Below, in pieces: positions 4,650 to 6,085 of a stretch of 6,085 bases of DNA (its first letter is position 1; every line of letters begins with the position of its first letter). The stretch spans positions 1-6,085 of the forward strand of contig JAAEPJ010000087.1 in assembly GCA_024222485.1 (NCBI GenBank). The letters run 5' to 3'. The position numbers were made by a program, and so were the translations under genes. Source of the stretch: a bacterium (GTDB lineage Bacteria > RUG730 > JAAEPJ01). The notes under the pieces were generated by a model that saw only the letters and a list, made by a program, of their open reading frames with translations, ran no database searches and was not told the origin of the DNA.

Positions 4650-6085
4650 ATGACAATCCAAGAAGTAAAACAAAATCTAAGTATTAATATAGTTTTAAAT
4701 CATTATGGATTAAAAATGAATAGAAACAAAATGCTGAGCTGTCCGTTCCATGAAGACAAAACCCCAAGCATGCAAATATATGAAGAAACAGACACAGCAT
4801 ATTGTTTTTCATCAAATTGTAAACTGCATGGTAAATCTATAGATCAAATAGATTTTATATTATATAAAGAAGGAGTAGATAAAAAAGAAGCAATAGAAAA
4901 AGCAAAGCAATTAGCTGGAATAATAGAAATACCAAAAGCAGAAAATAGCTTAGAAAAAGTTTTCCAAATATTAAGAAAAAATTTAATTAGAAGCGCTAAA
5001 GCCCAAAACTATTTAAAAGAAAGAAAAATAAGTGATATAAATGAGATAGGTTATAATTATAGAACGATAAAAGAATTAAGAGATTGCATAGTCTTTCCTT
5101 TGAAGGATATTGAAAATAAGATAGTAAGTTTTTATGGAAGAAATATAAATAATAACAAAAATGGACGCCATTATTATACATCAAATAGAAATGGATTATA
5201 TCCTAATTATCCATATAAAGATATAGAAACTTTAATCTTAACAGAAAGCATAATAGATGCAATCTCAATAAAACAAAATACAAATTATGAAGTACTTGCA
5301 TTATATGGAACAAATAGCCTAACAAAAGAACACATAAAAGCAATATTGTCATTAAAAAATTTAAAAGAGATAATATTTTTTTTAGATGGAGATGAAAGTG
5401 GTAAGTCAGCAATAGAAAAATATAGTAAAAGTTTAAATCAATTATTACCAGAAGTTACAATAAGCAAAGTATTAACTCCAGAAAATGAAGATGCTAATAG
5501 CCTAATAGACAGTCATGAAAAAGAAATATTAAATCATTTAATACAAAAAAGAAAAAAGATTTTTGGAAAATTAGAATTAAAGACAAGATTACACAAGTGT
5601 AATAAATTAGACACTAAAAATCCAAATTATCTAAAATATAATAATAAATCAGTTCAAATAACGATCCTAGGAGGTGTAAATTTATATCCTATAGATAAAT
5701 TAAAAGTAACATTAAAAATAGAAAAGCTAGACAGTCATAATCCTTTGCATAAAATAAGACATTCAATAGATCTTTATAATGATGATCAAACGGAAAAATT
5801 AATAAATAAAACAAGTGAAAGATTAGAAATAAGTACAAAAGAATTACAAATTATAATAACAGAGTTAATAGAAGTTCTGGAAAATTATAGAGAAGACACG
5901 ATAGAAAGTCAAAAACCAAAAGTTGTTAAGCGACACTTAAATAATAAAAGAAGAGAAATGGCTATAAACTGGCTAAAAGCCCCAAATTTATTAGAAAAGA
6001 CAAATGACTTAATAGGTCAAAGTGGAGTAGTAGGAGAAGAAACAAATAGATTATTAATGTATCTGATCTTCACTTCAAGACTAAG
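4650..6085 (+). CDS. CHC2 zinc-finger/Toprim primase-like protein, truncated by the window end
   Basis: 478 complete codons are visible, without a stop, so the protein continues beyond the window. Residues about 5-90 are a DnaG-type CHC2 zinc-binding domain with ligands C31, H34 (CPFH), C52 and C57 and the P-S after the first pair. Residues about 143-185 match the DnaG N-terminal catalytic subdomain (I-V-F-P-L ... I-V-S-F-Y-G-R ... Y-Y-T-S). The Toprim domain follows with catalytic E199 (L-T-E-S-I-I-D-A) and the D246-G-D248 motif of F-F-L-D-G-D-E-S-G-K, so all three metal-binding acidic residues are intact. Residues about 300-478 are a long extension unlike chromosomal DnaG. From memory, related Bacteroidota mobile-element proteins continue into a P-loop ATPase; this is beyond the window and unverified. 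It is the third gene of the SymE-like operon. The likely role is priming replication of a plasmid or integrative element. No Shine-Dalgarno sequence precedes the ATG. Confidence 0.88.
   Translation, partial: MTIQEVKQNLSINIVLNHYGLKMNRNKMLSCPFHEDKTPSMQIYEETDTAYCFSSNCKLHGKSIDQIDFILYKEGVDKKEAIEKAKQLAGIIEIPKAENSLEKVFQILRKNLIRSAKAQNYLKERKISDINEIGYNYRTIKELRDCIVFPLKDIENKIVSFYGRNINNNKNGRHYYTSNRNGLYPNYPYKDIETLILTESIIDAISIKQNTNYEVLALYGTNSLTKEHIKAILSLKNLKEIIFFLDGDESGKSAIEKYSKSLNQLLPEVTISKVLTPENEDANSLIDSHEKEILNHLIQKRKKIFGKLELKTRLHKCNKLDTKNPNYLKYNNKSVQITILGGVNLYPIDKLKVTLKIEKLDSHNPLHKIRHSIDLYNDDQTEKLINKTSERLEISTKELQIIITELIEVLENYREDTIESQKPKVVKRHLNNKRREMAINWLKAPNLLEKTNDLIGQSGVVGEETNRLLMYLIFTSRL

Noticed and set aside
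4996-5412. Minus-strand open frames at 4996-5184 and 5203-5412
   Set aside because: They are opposite-strand shadows of the primase gene, with Leu/Phe/Tyr-rich sequence expected from its A-rich codons.
1-6085. CRISPR array, tRNA, rRNA or complete insertion sequence
   Set aside because: No regularly spaced repeats, no tRNA or rRNA signatures and no transposase gene were seen in the window.

Overview
The window is AT-rich and looks like DNA from a Bacteroidota bacterium. The sequence evidence is a TTTG-N19-TATATTTG promoter (the Bacteroidota -33/-7 type), start codons without Shine-Dalgarno sequences, lipoprotein signal peptides, and a SymE-like/CHC2-Toprim primase gene set that I remember from this phylum. 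The left half holds a ubiquitin domain and a cysteine-rich domain that I associate with eukaryotes. This points to a eukaryote-associated lineage, for example relatives of Amoebophilus or Cardinium. That placement is an inference and no marker gene proves it.

Left block (about 11-3100, all + strand): three closely spaced genes for predicted lipoproteins or secreted proteins. Each carries a related cysteine-rich, probably zinc-binding domain of the form G-L-N/S ... C-x2-4-C ... W ... C-x2-C ... (C). The first gene (493 aa) adds a basic PPRKKRK patch, a long Asn/Lys-rich linker and a helical middle region. The second (321 aa) has a complete 76-residue ubiquitin domain that aligns to eukaryotic ubiquitin without a gap and ends in R-x-R-G-G, directly before the cysteine-rich domain. 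The third (176 aa) is a short version with the signal peptide and cysteine-rich domain only. Genes two and three share an almost identical N-terminal leader. A perfect 11-bp stem hairpin closes the block. The proteins are best read as envelope-attached or exported factors that could meet host ubiquitin machinery.

Middle (about 3098-3782): nearly 700 bases with no convincing gene but many inverted repeats. One is a nested structure that could fold as a three-way junction. It may be the remnant or edge of a mobile element, or an unrecognised structured RNA.

Right block (3783-6085): an XRE-family repressor on the minus strand diverges from a + strand operon of two SymE-like small proteins (joined by an ATGA overlap) and a CHC2 zinc-finger/Toprim primase-like protein that runs off the window. 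The 149-bp divergent region holds a good Bacteroidota promoter bracketed by a 16-bp direct repeat. This is the replication/regulation module of a plasmid or integrated mobile element.
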